Part shown: one piece after another, positions 8,433-17,071 of the stretch
How the letters are laid out: each line of letters starts with the position of its first letter
Numbering within the stretch: the stretch's first letter is position 1
Source: Pseudomonas donghuensis
GTDB taxonomy: Bacteria; Pseudomonadota; Gammaproteobacteria; Pseudomonadales; Pseudomonadaceae
NCBI RefSeq assembly: GCF_000259195.1
Contig: NZ_JH650778.1
Location: forward strand, 23,154-80,067
DNA length: 56,914 nt
Reading direction: 5' to 3'
The notes under the pieces: model-generated
The model's input: only the letters and a program-made list of their open reading frames with translations
Told to the model about the DNA's origin: nothing
The model's database searches: none
Translations under genes and position numbers: made by a program

Positions 8433-8561
8433 ATGCAGACAGAACAAACTGTATCCGCGAACTCTGTCGCGAAAATGCCGTCAAAGGCGGACATATTGAC
8501 TCGCGCAGTGGCTGCCGCTGACGCATTCAGCAACCCTTTCAGATTGGAGTTTCCCAGGTGA
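8433..8561 (+). CDS. Possible 42-codon frame linking the membrane gene and algC
   Basis: Directly after the TGA of the previous gene an ATG in the same frame opens 42 codons (MQTEQTVSANSVAKMPSK and onward). It ends in a TGA that overlaps the GTG start of algC (GTGA). It may be a relic of a linker once joining the two genes, a translational-coupling frame, or chance. It has no own ribosome-binding site. Confidence 0.25.
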   Translation: MQTEQTVSANSVAKMPSKADILTRAVAAADAFSNPFRLEFPR

Positions 8562-9958
8562 CCAGCATGGAACGAGTGACCCCGAACCTTCCCGCCAGTA
8601 TCTTCCGCGCTTATGACATCCGTGGCGTGGTCGGCGAAACCCTCACTGCCGAAACCGCCTACTGGATTGGTCGCGCCATTGGCGCACAGACCCTCGCCCA
8701 AGGCGAGCCGAACATTTCGGTCGGCCGCGACGGGCGCCTGTCAGGGCCAATGCTGGTCGAGCAACTGATCAAGGGCCTGGTCGAAGCCGGCTGCAAGGTC
8801 AGTGACGTTGGCCTGGTACCGACCCCCGCCCTGTACTACGCCGCCAACGTACTGGCCGGCAAGTCCGGGGTGATGCTCACCGGCAGCCACAACCCGCCGA
8901 ACTACAACGGCTTCAAGATCGTCATCGCCGGCGACACCCTGGCCAACGAGCAGATCCAGGCACTGTTGACCCGCCTGCAAACCAACGACCTGAGCCGCGG
9001 CGAAGGCAGCGTCGAGAAAGTCGAAATCCTCGAGCGCTATTTCAAGCAGATCACCGGCGATATCAAGCTGGCGAAGAAGCTCAAGGTGGTGGTGGACTGC
9101 GGCAACGGCGCGGCTGGTGTGATTGCCCCGCAGCTGATCGAAGCCCTGGGCTGCGAAATGATCCCGCTGTTCTGCGAGGTCGATGGCAACTTCCCCAACC
9201 ACCACCCGGACCCGGGCAAGCCTGAGAACCTGGTCGACCTGATCGCCAAGGTCAAGGCAACCGGCGCCGACCTGGGCCTGGCCTTCGATGGCGATGGTGA
9301 CCGCGTCGGCGTGGTCACCAACACCGGCAACATCGTTTACCCCGACCGCCTGCTGATGCTGTTCGCCCAGGACGTGCTGGAGCGCAATCCGGGTGCCGAG
9401 ATCATCTTCGACGTCAAATGCACCCGCCGCCTGACCCCGCTGATCGAGCAATATGGCGGCCGCGCGCTAATGTGGAAGACCGGTCACTCGTTGATCAAGA
9501 AGAAGATGAAGCAGACCGGCGCCCTGCTCGCCGGAGAGATGAGCGGCCACATCTTCATCAAGGAACGCTGGTATGGTTTTGACGACGGCATCTACAGCGC
9601 TGCGCGCCTGCTGGAGATCCTCAGCAAGGCCAAAACCGATGCTGAACAGCTGTTTGCTGCGTTCCCAAACGATATTTCCACGCCGGAAATCAATATTGAT
9701 GTGACCGACGAGGGTAAATTCAGCATCATTGATGCACTGCAACGCGACGCCGACTGGGGCGACAACGCCAACCTGACCACCATCGATGGTGTACGGGTCG
9801 ACTACCCCCACGGCTGGGGCCTGGTTCGCGCCTCCAACACCACGCCGGTGCTGGTATTGCGCTTCGAGGCCGACAATGACGCCGAACTGCAGCGTATCCA
9901 AGAGGTATTCCGCGCCCAGCTGAAGCGCGTTGCCCCTGACCTGCAACCCAAGTTCTGA
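8558..9958 (+). CDS. algC: Phosphomannomutase / phosphoglucomutase
   Basis: 466 residues. It has the phosphoserine loop MLTGSHNPPNYNGFK, the metal loop AFDGDGDRVG, the sugar-binding GEMSGHIF and the phosphate loop RASNTTPVLV, which are all four signatures of the alpha-phosphohexomutase family. It interconverts mannose- and glucose-1/6-phosphates for alginate, LPS and other surface sugars. GTG 8558 was chosen because GGAG lies eight bases upstream; the ATG at 8567 is too far from it. Confidence 0.96.
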   Translation: MTSMERVTPNLPASIFRAYDIRGVVGETLTAETAYWIGRAIGAQTLAQGEPNISVGRDGRLSGPMLVEQLIKGLVEAGCKVSDVGLVPTPALYYAANVLAGKSGVMLTGSHNPPNYNGFKIVIAGDTLANEQIQALLTRLQTNDLSRGEGSVEKVEILERYFKQITGDIKLAKKLKVVVDCGNGAAGVIAPQLIEALGCEMIPLFCEVDGNFPNHHPDPGKPENLVDLIAKVKATGADLGLAFDGDGDRVGVVTNTGNIVYPDRLLMLFAQDVLERNPGAEIIFDVKCTRRLTPLIEQYGGRALMWKTGHSLIKKKMKQTGALLAGEMSGHIFIKERWYGFDDGIYSAARLLEILSKAKTDAEQLFAAFPNDISTPEINIDVTDEGKFSIIDALQRDADWGDNANLTTIDGVRVDYPHGWGLVRASNTTPVLVLRFEADNDAELQRIQEVFRAQLKRVAPDLQPKF

Positions 9959-9987
9959 CCGACTATCTGTTCCAATTGGAGCCCTGC

Positions 9988-10893
9988 ATGACCCTCGATC
10001 GCGATGCCGCCACCCATGTCGCCCAGGTTTTGTCCGAAGCGCTGCCTTACATTCGCCGCTTTGTCGGCAAGACCCTGGTGATCAAATACGGCGGCAACGC
10101 GATGGAGAGCGAAGAGCTCAAAACCGGTTTTGCCCGCGATGTGGTGCTGATGAAAGCCGTGGGTATCAACCCGGTGGTGGTGCACGGTGGCGGCCCGCAG
10201 ATCGGTGACCTGCTCAAGCGTCTGTCGATCGAAAGCCGCTTCGTCGATGGTATGCGCGTTACCGACGCGCAAACCATGGACGTGGTAGAAATGGTCCTCG
10301 GCGGCCAGGTCAACAAAGACATCGTCAACCTGATCAACCGTCACGGCGGCAGCGCCATCGGCCTGACCGGCAAGGACGCCGAGCTGATTCGCGCGAAAAA
10401 GCTCACCGTCACCCGCCAGACACCAGAAATGACCACCCCGGAAATCATCGACATCGGCCATGTCGGCGAAGTGGTCGGGGTTAACACCGACCTGCTCAAC
10501 ATGCTGGTCAAAGGTGACTTCATCCCGGTAATCGCGCCAATCGGCGTGGGCGCCAACGGCGAGTCGTACAACATCAACGCTGACCTGGTGGCAGGCAAGG
10601 TGGCTGAAGCACTGAAGGCTGAAAAGCTGATGCTGCTGACCAACATCGCCGGCCTGATGGACAAGCAAGGCACCGTGCTCACCGGCCTGACCACCGAACA
10701 GGTCAACGAACTGATCGCTGATGGCACTATCTACGGCGGCATGCTGCCGAAGATCCGCTGTGCCCTGGAAGCGGTGCAAGGCGGCGTCAACAGCTCGCAC
10801 ATCATCGATGGCCGGGTGCCGAACGCGGTACTGCTGGAGATCTTCACCGACAGCGGTGTGGGTACTTTGATTACCAATCACAAGCCGCGTTAA
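9988..10893 (+). CDS. argB: Acetylglutamate kinase
   Basis: 301 residues. KTLVIKYGGNAM and VVVHGGGPQIGDLLK are the ATP- and N-acetylglutamate-binding signatures, and the C-terminal EIFTDSGVGTLI is typical of the arginine-sensitive hexameric class. It carries out the second step of arginine synthesis. The start MTLDRDAATH has TTGGAG upstream; an in-frame codon at 9976 is less likely. It follows algC after 29 bases and ends before a REP pair and a terminator. Confidence 0.96.
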   Translation: MTLDRDAATHVAQVLSEALPYIRRFVGKTLVIKYGGNAMESEELKTGFARDVVLMKAVGINPVVVHGGGPQIGDLLKRLSIESRFVDGMRVTDAQTMDVVEMVLGGQVNKDIVNLINRHGGSAIGLTGKDAELIRAKKLTVTRQTPEMTTPEIIDIGHVGEVVGVNTDLLNMLVKGDFIPVIAPIGVGANGESYNINADLVAGKVAEALKAEKLMLLTNIAGLMDKQGTVLTGLTTEQVNELIADGTIYGGMLPKIRCALEAVQGGVNSSHIIDGRVPNAVLLEIFTDSGVGTLITNHKPR

Positions 10894-10900
10894 ACCCTTT

Positions 10901-10951
10901 CGCGGCTCAAACCCGCTCCTACAGAGCCTGTGGGAGCGGGCTTGACCCGCG
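10901..10951. repeat. Inverted REP pair after argB
   Basis: CGCGG...AACCCGCTCCTACAG faces CTGTGGGAGCGGG...ACCCGCG, an imperfect palindrome of the same REP family as at 297-343. It stands between argB and the terminator at 10961. Confidence 0.85.
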
Positions 10952-10960
10952 ATGAGGCAC

Positions 10961-10992
10961 AAAAAAAGGCGACTCTATGGTCGCCTTTTTTT
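10961..10992. terminator. Bidirectional terminator between argB and pyrE
   Basis: GGCGAC / GTCGCC stem (10968-10973 and 10980-10985), loop TCTATG, with A7 before and T7 after. It serves the two converging genes. Confidence 0.93.
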
Positions 10993-10999
10993 ATTGGCT

Positions 11000-11641
11000 T
11001 CAGATACCGTACTGCGCCCGGTAGGCCTCGACGGCCGGCAAGTGCTGCTTGAGCGCCGGGTCGTCGGCGAGGAACTCCAGCACCTGGGTCAGCGAGACGA
11101 TGCTCACCACCGGAATGCCGAAGTCACGCTCCACTTCCTGGATGGCTGACAGCTCGCCATTGCCGCGCTCCTGGCGGTTCAATGCGATCAGTACGCCAGC
11201 AGCCTTGGCTTGCTGGCCCTGGATGATCTGCATGACTTCGCGGATGGCAGTGCCGGCAGTGATCACATCGTCGATGATCAGCACATCACCGGTCAGCGGT
11301 GCGCCCACCAGGCTGCCGCCTTCACCATGGGCCTTGGCCTCTTTGCGATTGAAGCACCATGGCAGGTCGAGGTCATGGTGCTCGGCCAGGGCCACGGCAG
11401 TAGCCGCCGCCAGGGGGATACCCTTGTAGGCCGGGCCGAACAGCACGTCGAAGGGAATCTTGCTGTCGACGATCGCCGCAGCATAGAAACGCCCGAGCTG
11501 AGCCAGGGCCGAACCACTGTTGAACAGGCCGGCATTGAAGAAGTACGGGCTGGTGCGCCCGGACTTGAGGGTGAACTCACCGAAGCGCAGAACCCCGCGG
11601 TCGATGGCAAAACGAATGAAGTCGCGCTGATACGGCTGCAT
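11000..11641 (-). CDS. pyrE: Orotate phosphoribosyltransferase
   Basis: 213 residues. The PRPP-binding motif VLIIDDVITAGTAIRE and the N-terminal FGEFTLKSGRTSPYFFNAG are diagnostic. It converts orotate and PRPP to OMP in pyrimidine synthesis. It is divergent from crc with an 80-base gap, the standard Pseudomonas arrangement. Confidence 0.97.
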   Translation of the reverse strand: MQPYQRDFIRFAIDRGVLRFGEFTLKSGRTSPYFFNAGLFNSGSALAQLGRFYAAAIVDSKIPFDVLFGPAYKGIPLAAATAVALAEHHDLDLPWCFNRKEAKAHGEGGSLVGAPLTGDVLIIDDVITAGTAIREVMQIIQGQQAKAAGVLIALNRQERGNGELSAIQEVERDFGIPVVSIVSLTQVLEFLADDPALKQHLPAVEAYRAQYGI

Positions 11642-11721
11642 GAAGAGTCCCGGATACCACGGATTTAGCTAATTGAGTACAGCTCGGGTATCATACACGC
11701 ACGAGATTTTTGGGGCCATTT

Positions 11722-12501
11722 ATGCGGATCATCAGTGTGAACGTTAATGGCATTCAGGCTGCCGTTGAGCGTGGTTTGCTCAGCTGGCTACAAGCCCAGA
11801 ATGCTGACGTCATCTGCCTTCAGGATACCCGCGCCTCGGCCTTTGAACTCGACGACCCAGCTTTCCAGCTCGATGGCTACTTCCTTTATGCCTGCGACGC
11901 AGAAGTTCCCGCCCAAGGCGGCGTGGCACTTTATTCGCGGTTGCAGCCCAAGGCAGTCATCAGCGGCCTGGGCTTCGAGACAGCCGACCGCTACGGACGT
12001 TACCTGCAGGCCGATTTCGACAAGGTAAGTATCGCAACCCTGTTGCTACCTTCGGGAATGAACGGCGATGAAGACTTGAACCAGAAGTTCAAGTTGATGG
12101 ACGACTTCGCCAAGTACCTGGACAAGCAACGGCGCAAACGTCGTGAATACATCTATTGCGGCTCGTTGTACGTGGCGCAGCAGAAGCTCGACGTCAAGAA
12201 CTGGCGCGATGGCCAGCAGTCTCCAGGCTTCCTGGCGCCGGAACGCGCCTGGATGGACGAGATTGTCGGCAACATGGGTTATGTCGATGCCCTGCGCGAA
12301 GTCAGCCGTGAAGGCGACCAGTACAGCTGGTGGCCAGACAACGAACAGGCCGAGATGCTCAACCTGGGCTGGCGTTTCGACTACCAGTTGCTGACGCCAG
12401 GCCTGCGCCGCTTCGTGCGCAGCGCACGTCTGCCACGCCAGCCGCGCTTCTCCCAGCATGCGCCGCTGATCGTGGACTACGACTGGACGCTGACCATCTG
12501 A
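11722..12501 (+). CDS. crc: Catabolite repression control protein Crc
   Basis: 259 residues, the usual Crc length, starting MRIISVNVNGIQAAVERGLL with GGGG upstream. It has the exonuclease III fold, but key catalytic positions are changed: LQDTR stands where ExoIII has LQETK, and YCGSLYV stands where the GDxN motif belongs. This fits the known lack of nuclease activity. Crc works with Hfq to block translation of catabolic mRNAs and so sets carbon-source preference. It is divergent from pyrE and ends at a strong terminator. Confidence 0.97.
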   Translation: MRIISVNVNGIQAAVERGLLSWLQAQNADVICLQDTRASAFELDDPAFQLDGYFLYACDAEVPAQGGVALYSRLQPKAVISGLGFETADRYGRYLQADFDKVSIATLLLPSGMNGDEDLNQKFKLMDDFAKYLDKQRRKRREYIYCGSLYVAQQKLDVKNWRDGQQSPGFLAPERAWMDEIVGNMGYVDALREVSREGDQYSWWPDNEQAEMLNLGWRFDYQLLTPGLRRFVRSARLPRQPRFSQHAPLIVDYDWTLTI

Positions 12502-12504
12502 TGG

Positions 12505-12553
12505 TTCCAGCCACAAAAAAGCCGACTTCGCGTCGGCTTTTTTGTGGCTGGAA
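12505..12553. terminator. Long perfect-palindrome bidirectional terminator
   Basis: Bases 12505-12526 are exactly complementary to 12532-12553. The inner GCCGAC / GTCGGC stem is flanked by A6 and T6, so it ends crc and the DUF4870 gene from opposite sides. Confidence 0.95.
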
Positions 12554-12567
12554 CTTTTAGCTGATCA

Positions 12568-12936
12568 TTATTTGATCGGCCGCCAGGTCAGCGGGTAGCG
12601 ATACGGCTGACCTTCGTTGGCTTTGACCCCGGCAACAATAGTGAGGATCAGCACGGCAACCATCAGCATGCCGAACAGTACGATACCCACCAGCACGAAC
12701 ATCAGCGCAAAGCAGATGATCGAGGCCAGGAACACGGTGATCTGAAAGTTCAGCGCTTCCTTGCCCTGGGCATCGATGAACGGATCCAGGTCTTTCTTCC
12801 AGATCCACATCACCAACGGTCCCAGCAGGTTGCCCAGCGGAAAGACCAGGCCGAGCAAGGCAGCGAGGTGGCAGAACATTGCCCATTGCCGGATCTCGGT
12901 GTTGGGGGTGGGCAACTGCAACGGTTGCTCGGTCAT
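12568..12936 (-). CDS. DUF4870 membrane protein
   Basis: 122 residues. The N-terminal NTEIRQWAMFCHLAALLGLV and the middle IDAQGKEALNFQITVFLAS are the signature of DUF4870 (Tic20-like) membrane proteins. Three hydrophobic segments are visible, and KANEGQPYRYPLTWRPIK near the end is also typical. The function is not known. It lies 24 bases after rph in the same direction, as I recall it does in other pseudomonads. Confidence 0.87.
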   Translation of the reverse strand: MTEQPLQLPTPNTEIRQWAMFCHLAALLGLVFPLGNLLGPLVMWIWKKDLDPFIDAQGKEALNFQITVFLASIICFALMFVLVGIVLFGMLMVAVLILTIVAGVKANEGQPYRYPLTWRPIK

Positions 12937-12960
12937 GCTCTGCTCCTTGCCATGTGCGGA

Positions 12961-13683
12961 TCAGTCGGCCAGCGAGGCCTTCTGCAGTTCGAACAGGTCG
13001 ATCATGCCCTTTTGCGCCAGCGCCAGCATGGCATTGAGCTCTTCAGGCTGGAATGGCGCGCCTTCGGCGGTGCCCTGTACTTCGATGAAGCCACCCTGGC
13101 TGGTCATCACCACGTTCAGGTCGGTCTCGGCGGCCGAGTCTTCGAGGTAGTCCAGGTCGAGCACCGGCTCACCCTGGTACATGCCCACCGAAACGGCAGC
13201 GATCATGTGCTTGAGCGGGTCACCGCCCTTCAGGCCACCACGCTTTTTGACCACGCGCAGGGCGTCGACCAGGGCGACCATGGCGCCGGTGATCGAAGCG
13301 GTACGGGTGCCGCCATCGGCCTGAATCACGTCGCAGTCGACGTACAGGGTGATGTCGCCCAGCTTGCTCATGTCCAGCGCAGCGCGCAGGGAGCGGCCGA
13401 TCAGGCGCTGGATTTCGAGGGTGCGGCCGCCTTGCTTGCCGCGGCTGGCTTCGCGCTGGTTACGCTCACCGGTAGAGCGCGGCAGCATGCCGTACTCGGC
13501 AGTCAGCCAGCCCTGGCCCTGGCCCTTGAGGAAGCGCGGGACACCGTTCTCGACACTGACGGTGCAGATGACTTTGGTGTCACCGAACTCGACCAGTACT
13601 GACCCCTCGGCGTGTTTGGTGTAGTTGCGGGTGATGCGGATCGAGCGGAGCTGATCGGCAGCGCGACCACTTGGACGTTTCAT
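12961..13683 (-). CDS. rph: Ribonuclease PH
   Basis: 240 residues. MKRPSGRAADQLRSIRITRN and LYVDCDVIQADGGTRTASIT are standard RNase PH motifs of the phosphorolytic PNPase fold. It trims the 3' ends of tRNA precursors and takes part in rRNA decay under starvation. The frame is intact, unlike the broken rph of E. coli K-12. Divergent from yicC. Confidence 0.97.
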   Translation of the reverse strand: MKRPSGRAADQLRSIRITRNYTKHAEGSVLVEFGDTKVICTVSVENGVPRFLKGQGQGWLTAEYGMLPRSTGERNQREASRGKQGGRTLEIQRLIGRSLRAALDMSKLGDITLYVDCDVIQADGGTRTASITGAMVALVDALRVVKKRGGLKGGDPLKHMIAAVSVGMYQGEPVLDLDYLEDSAAETDLNVVMTSQGGFIEVQGTAEGAPFQPEELNAMLALAQKGMIDLFELQKASLAD

Positions 13684-13718
13684 TTGGGATACCTGTACTG
13701 GACTTGAATCTGCCCAGC

Positions 13719-13724
13719 ATTATA
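13719..13724 (-). promoter_or_regulatory. -10 element of the rph promoter
   Basis: The minus strand reads a perfect TATAAT, 35 bases before the rph ATG. No good -35 box is found at 16-18 bases, so only the -10 is claimed. Confidence 0.5.
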
Positions 13725-13837
13725 GAGCGCGCCGGGCGCTGAGGACACGCCTATTGTCGCAGGGCCCGAAACAGGGGGCCCAGGGCCGCAGGTCAGGTTT
13801 TTCCAGAGGCGCCCTGACTGTTTGTAACATCAGTGGA

Positions 13838-13867
13838 TTGGGAGCCAGCGCCGCACTGCGCTACAAT
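13838..13867 (+). promoter_or_regulatory. Candidate sigma-70 promoter of yicC-gmk
   Basis: TTGGGA (13838-13843), an 18-base spacer and TACAAT (13862-13867), about 50 bases before the yicC ATG. Confidence 0.55.
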
Positions 13868-13919
13868 CCTGCGCCTTCAGCCGTTGGCTTTCTTTCATCT
13901 ATTGCGCGAGGTACTTCCC

Positions 13920-14783
13920 ATGGTGCACAGCATGACCGCTTTTGCTCGTGTCGAGCGCGCCGGTAGCCAGGGCACCCTGATCTGGGAACTGCGCTCGGTC
14001 AATCATCGCTACCTGGAGCCGCACCTGCGCCTCCCGGAAGCCTTCCGCGACCTCGAAGGCGCCGTACGCGAAAGCCTGCGCCAGGGCCTGTCGCGCGGCA
14101 AGGTCGAGTGTACCCTGCGCTTCAACGAAGAGAACAACGGCAAGGCCTTGCAGGTCGACCGCGAGCGGGCCGCGCAACTGGTTGCCGCCGCCGAGACGGT
14201 GGCCAGCCTGATCAAGCAGCCGGCGCCGCTCAACCCACTCGAAGTACTGGCCTGGCCTGGTGTACTGGTGGCCGATGCCAGCGACCCGCAGGCGCTCAAC
14301 AACGAGGCCATGACCCTGTTCGAAGAAGCCCTGAACGAGCTGAAGAACGGCCGCAACCGCGAAGGCAGCGAGCTCGCCCGGTTGATCAACGAGCGCCTGG
14401 ACAGCATGGCCAGCGAGGTCACCACCTTGCGCGCGCTGGTACCGCAGATGCTCGCCGCGCAACGGCAGAAGATCCTCGACCGCTTCACCGACATGCAGGC
14501 CGAGCTCGACCCGCAGCGACTGGAACAGGAAATGGTCCTGCTCGCGCAAAAGAGCGACGTTGCCGAAGAGCTCGACCGTTTGAGCACCCACGTCACCGAA
14601 GTGCGCCGGGTGCTCAAGTCCGGCGGCGCCGCCGGCCGGCGCCTGGACTTCCTGATGCAGGAGCTCAACCGAGAAGCCAACACCCTGGGCTCCAAAGCCT
14701 TCGACCCACGCAGCACCCAGTCCGCGGTCAACCTCAAGGTACTGATCGAGCAGATGCGTGAACAAGTACAGAACATTGAGTAA
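13920..14783 (+). CDS. yicC: YicC family endoribonuclease-like protein
   Basis: 287 residues, the same length as E. coli YicC. MVHSMTAFARVE, WELRSVNHRYLE and the C-terminal GRRLDFLMQELNREANTLGS are the family marks. YicC-type proteins are recently described RNases that cleave certain small RNAs. The ATG at 13920 fits the family start; an upstream in-frame codon is ignored. It lies 13 bases before gmk. Confidence 0.92.
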   Translation: MVHSMTAFARVERAGSQGTLIWELRSVNHRYLEPHLRLPEAFRDLEGAVRESLRQGLSRGKVECTLRFNEENNGKALQVDRERAAQLVAAAETVASLIKQPAPLNPLEVLAWPGVLVADASDPQALNNEAMTLFEEALNELKNGRNREGSELARLINERLDSMASEVTTLRALVPQMLAAQRQKILDRFTDMQAELDPQRLEQEMVLLAQKSDVAEELDRLSTHVTEVRRVLKSGGAAGRRLDFLMQELNREANTLGSKAFDPRSTQSAVNLKVLIEQMREQVQNIE

Positions 14784-14796
14784 GGCCACCCCGACC

Positions 14797-15417
14797 ATGA
14801 ATCACAGCAGCGGCACCCTCTACATCGTTTCGGCCCCCTCCGGCGCCGGCAAGACCAGCCTGGTCAAAGCCCTGATCGACGCTGACAGCAACATCCAGGT
14901 CTCGGTCTCGCACACCACCCGGGCCATGCGCCCAGGCGAAGTGCACGGCGTGAACTATCACTTCGTCGAGCACACCGCGTTCAAGCTGATGATCGAGCAA
15001 GGCGACTTCCTCGAACAGGCCGAGGTCTTCGGTAACTTCTACGGCACCTCGCGCAGCGCGCTGCAACAGGCGCTCGACCAGGGCCAGGACCTGATCCTCG
15101 AGATCGACTGGCAAGGCGCCCAGCAGGTGCGCAAGCTGATGCCCGGGGCGCGCTCGATCTTCATCCTGCCACCGACCCAGGAGGCCCTGCGCCAACGCCT
15201 GACCAACCGCGGCCAGGACAGCGACGAGATCATCGAAGGACGGATGCGTGAAGCGGTGAGCGAGATGAGTCACTACGACGAGTATGACTTCGTCATCATC
15301 AATGATGACTTCGCCACGGCACTGGAAGACCTCAAGGCGGTGTTCCGCGCCAATCGCTTGCTGCAGGCCAACCAGCAGCAGCGTCATGGCCAGCTGCTCA
15401 AGCAACTGCTTGCCTGA
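14797..15417 (+). CDS. gmk: Guanylate kinase
   Basis: 206 residues with the P-loop VSAPSGAGKTSLVKAL and the GMP-binding block SVSHTTRAMRPGE. It phosphorylates GMP to GDP. An in-frame start at 14758 would lie inside yicC, so MNHSSGTL at 14797 is preferred. In P. aeruginosa, as I recall, rpoZ and spoT follow gmk at once; here a 6-kb polyamine cluster lies between. Confidence 0.96.
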   Translation: MNHSSGTLYIVSAPSGAGKTSLVKALIDADSNIQVSVSHTTRAMRPGEVHGVNYHFVEHTAFKLMIEQGDFLEQAEVFGNFYGTSRSALQQALDQGQDLILEIDWQGAQQVRKLMPGARSIFILPPTQEALRQRLTNRGQDSDEIIEGRMREAVSEMSHYDEYDFVIINDDFATALEDLKAVFRANRLLQANQQQRHGQLLKQLLA

Positions 15418-15438
15418 GCAACCGGCCACTCCAGCCGC

Positions 15439-16959
15439 TTAGCGGCGGCTGGAGACCGTGGCGTGACGATGCAGGGTCATGCCCAGGAAAAACGCCGGCG
15501 CACGCAGGCGTGACAGCAGCATCAGCACCAGGCCGAGCACGGTGATGATCATCGCGATCACGAACACCAGGCCCAACCCACCCACATGTGAACCGCTGCC
15601 GAACGACGGCGAGGCGCTGTCGATGGCTGTCTGCAGAAAGATCACCGAGAGAATGCCGCCACCGAGCAATGGGCACAGGCCACGCATCAGGAAGTGCCGC
15701 AGGCTGTCGAACAGGCTGTGGCGGAAGTACCAGACGCAGGCGTAGGCGGTCAGCGAATAGTAGAAGCAGATCATCATGCCCAGGGCGGTGATGGTGTCGG
15801 CCAGAACGTTTTCGCTCAGGGTCCGCATGGTCACATAGAACACCCCTGCTGCCATGCCAGCGCAGATGGTGGCGTACCGCGGGGTTTTCGAGCGCGGGCA
15901 GACGCTGGCGAAGCGCTCCGGCACAGCGCCGTAATACCCCATGGCCAGCAATGTACGCGCCGGCGACACGAAGGTGGACTGCAGTGAAGCAGCAGTACTG
16001 GCCAGCACGGCGATCGACATCAGGATCGCCAACGGCCCCATCACCGGACCGGCCAGGTGGGCGAAGACGTTTTCCTGGATGCGCGGGTTGTTCAGGCCCA
16101 GGCCGATATCACCGATACCGGCAAACTGCAGCGTGGCAATCGCCGTGACCAGGTACAACCCCAGGATCAGCAGCACCGTCAGGGTCGCCGCGCGGCCGGG
16201 GGTATCACCGCTGCCCACCGATTCTTCACTGATGCTCAGGCACACGTCCCAGCCCCAGAAGATGAAAATCGACAGCGACAGGCCGGCGGTAAAAGCCGAG
16301 AACGACTCAACACCGAAGGGGTTGAACCAGTCCAGATCGAACGCCAGCGGCGGCGTCGCCGAAGACTCGCCAAACGCGGCCATGGCAAAGCCCACCAACA
16401 CCACCAGTTGCAACGCCACCAGACCGTACTGCACGGTCATGGTCGTGGCGATGCCGCGACAGCAGATCCACACCGCCATGGCGATGAACACGCAGCAGGT
16501 GACCACATTGACCAGCAGGTTGTCGCTCAGCGCAGCCACCTCGTGGCTGCCGGAGATCTGCCCAAGGAATAAATAGAAGAAGTCGACGGCCACCCCGGCC
16601 AGGTTTGACAGCACGATGGTGGTCGCGGTGACCAGCCCCCAGCCGCCGATCCAGCCGATCATCGGGCCGAATGCCCGCGCCGACCAGGTAAAGGAAGTAC
16701 CGCTGTCCGGCTCGGCCGCATTCAGCTCACGATAACCCAGGGCCACCAGCAGCATCGGCAGGAAGCCAACGATGAATACCGCCGGCAGATGAGCCCCGAC
16801 TTCACGCACGGTCGGGCCAAGTGCGCCAGTCAGGGTATAGACCGGGGCAATGGTGGAAATGCCCAGCACGATGCTGGCCAGCAGTCCGAGCCGGCCCTTG
16901 GCCAGCCCCTTGGATCGCCCGCCCTCACCTGGAGACAGGCCTGCTTTGTGTTCACTCAT
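15439..16959 (-). CDS. APC-family amino acid / polyamine permease
   Basis: 506 residues with about 12 membrane helices, beginning after GRLGLLASIVLGISTIAPVY, the first-helix pattern of APC-superfamily carriers. It is the last gene of a minus-strand set with gamma-glutamylputrescine synthetase, aldehyde dehydrogenase and gamma-glutamyl-GABA hydrolase, so putrescine or a related amine is its likely substrate (PuuP-like role). The start MSEHKAGLSPGE at 16959 is chosen on conserved length; its ribosome-binding site is weak, and an in-frame start at 17025 remains possible. Confidence 0.8.
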   Translation of the reverse strand: MSEHKAGLSPGEGGRSKGLAKGRLGLLASIVLGISTIAPVYTLTGALGPTVREVGAHLPAVFIVGFLPMLLVALGYRELNAAEPDSGTSFTWSARAFGPMIGWIGGWGLVTATTIVLSNLAGVAVDFFYLFLGQISGSHEVAALSDNLLVNVVTCCVFIAMAVWICCRGIATTMTVQYGLVALQLVVLVGFAMAAFGESSATPPLAFDLDWFNPFGVESFSAFTAGLSLSIFIFWGWDVCLSISEESVGSGDTPGRAATLTVLLILGLYLVTAIATLQFAGIGDIGLGLNNPRIQENVFAHLAGPVMGPLAILMSIAVLASTAASLQSTFVSPARTLLAMGYYGAVPERFASVCPRSKTPRYATICAGMAAGVFYVTMRTLSENVLADTITALGMMICFYYSLTAYACVWYFRHSLFDSLRHFLMRGLCPLLGGGILSVIFLQTAIDSASPSFGSGSHVGGLGLVFVIAMIITVLGLVLMLLSRLRAPAFFLGMTLHRHATVSSRR

Positions 16960-17071
16960 GAGTAGTTGCCGCCAATATTGGTATTGTTTTTCAGGACACC
17001 CCGCGGGATGTCCGCTTTCACTCACTGAAACCTGTTGCGTGGTACTTCAAGCCCGGATCAACCGGCTGACC

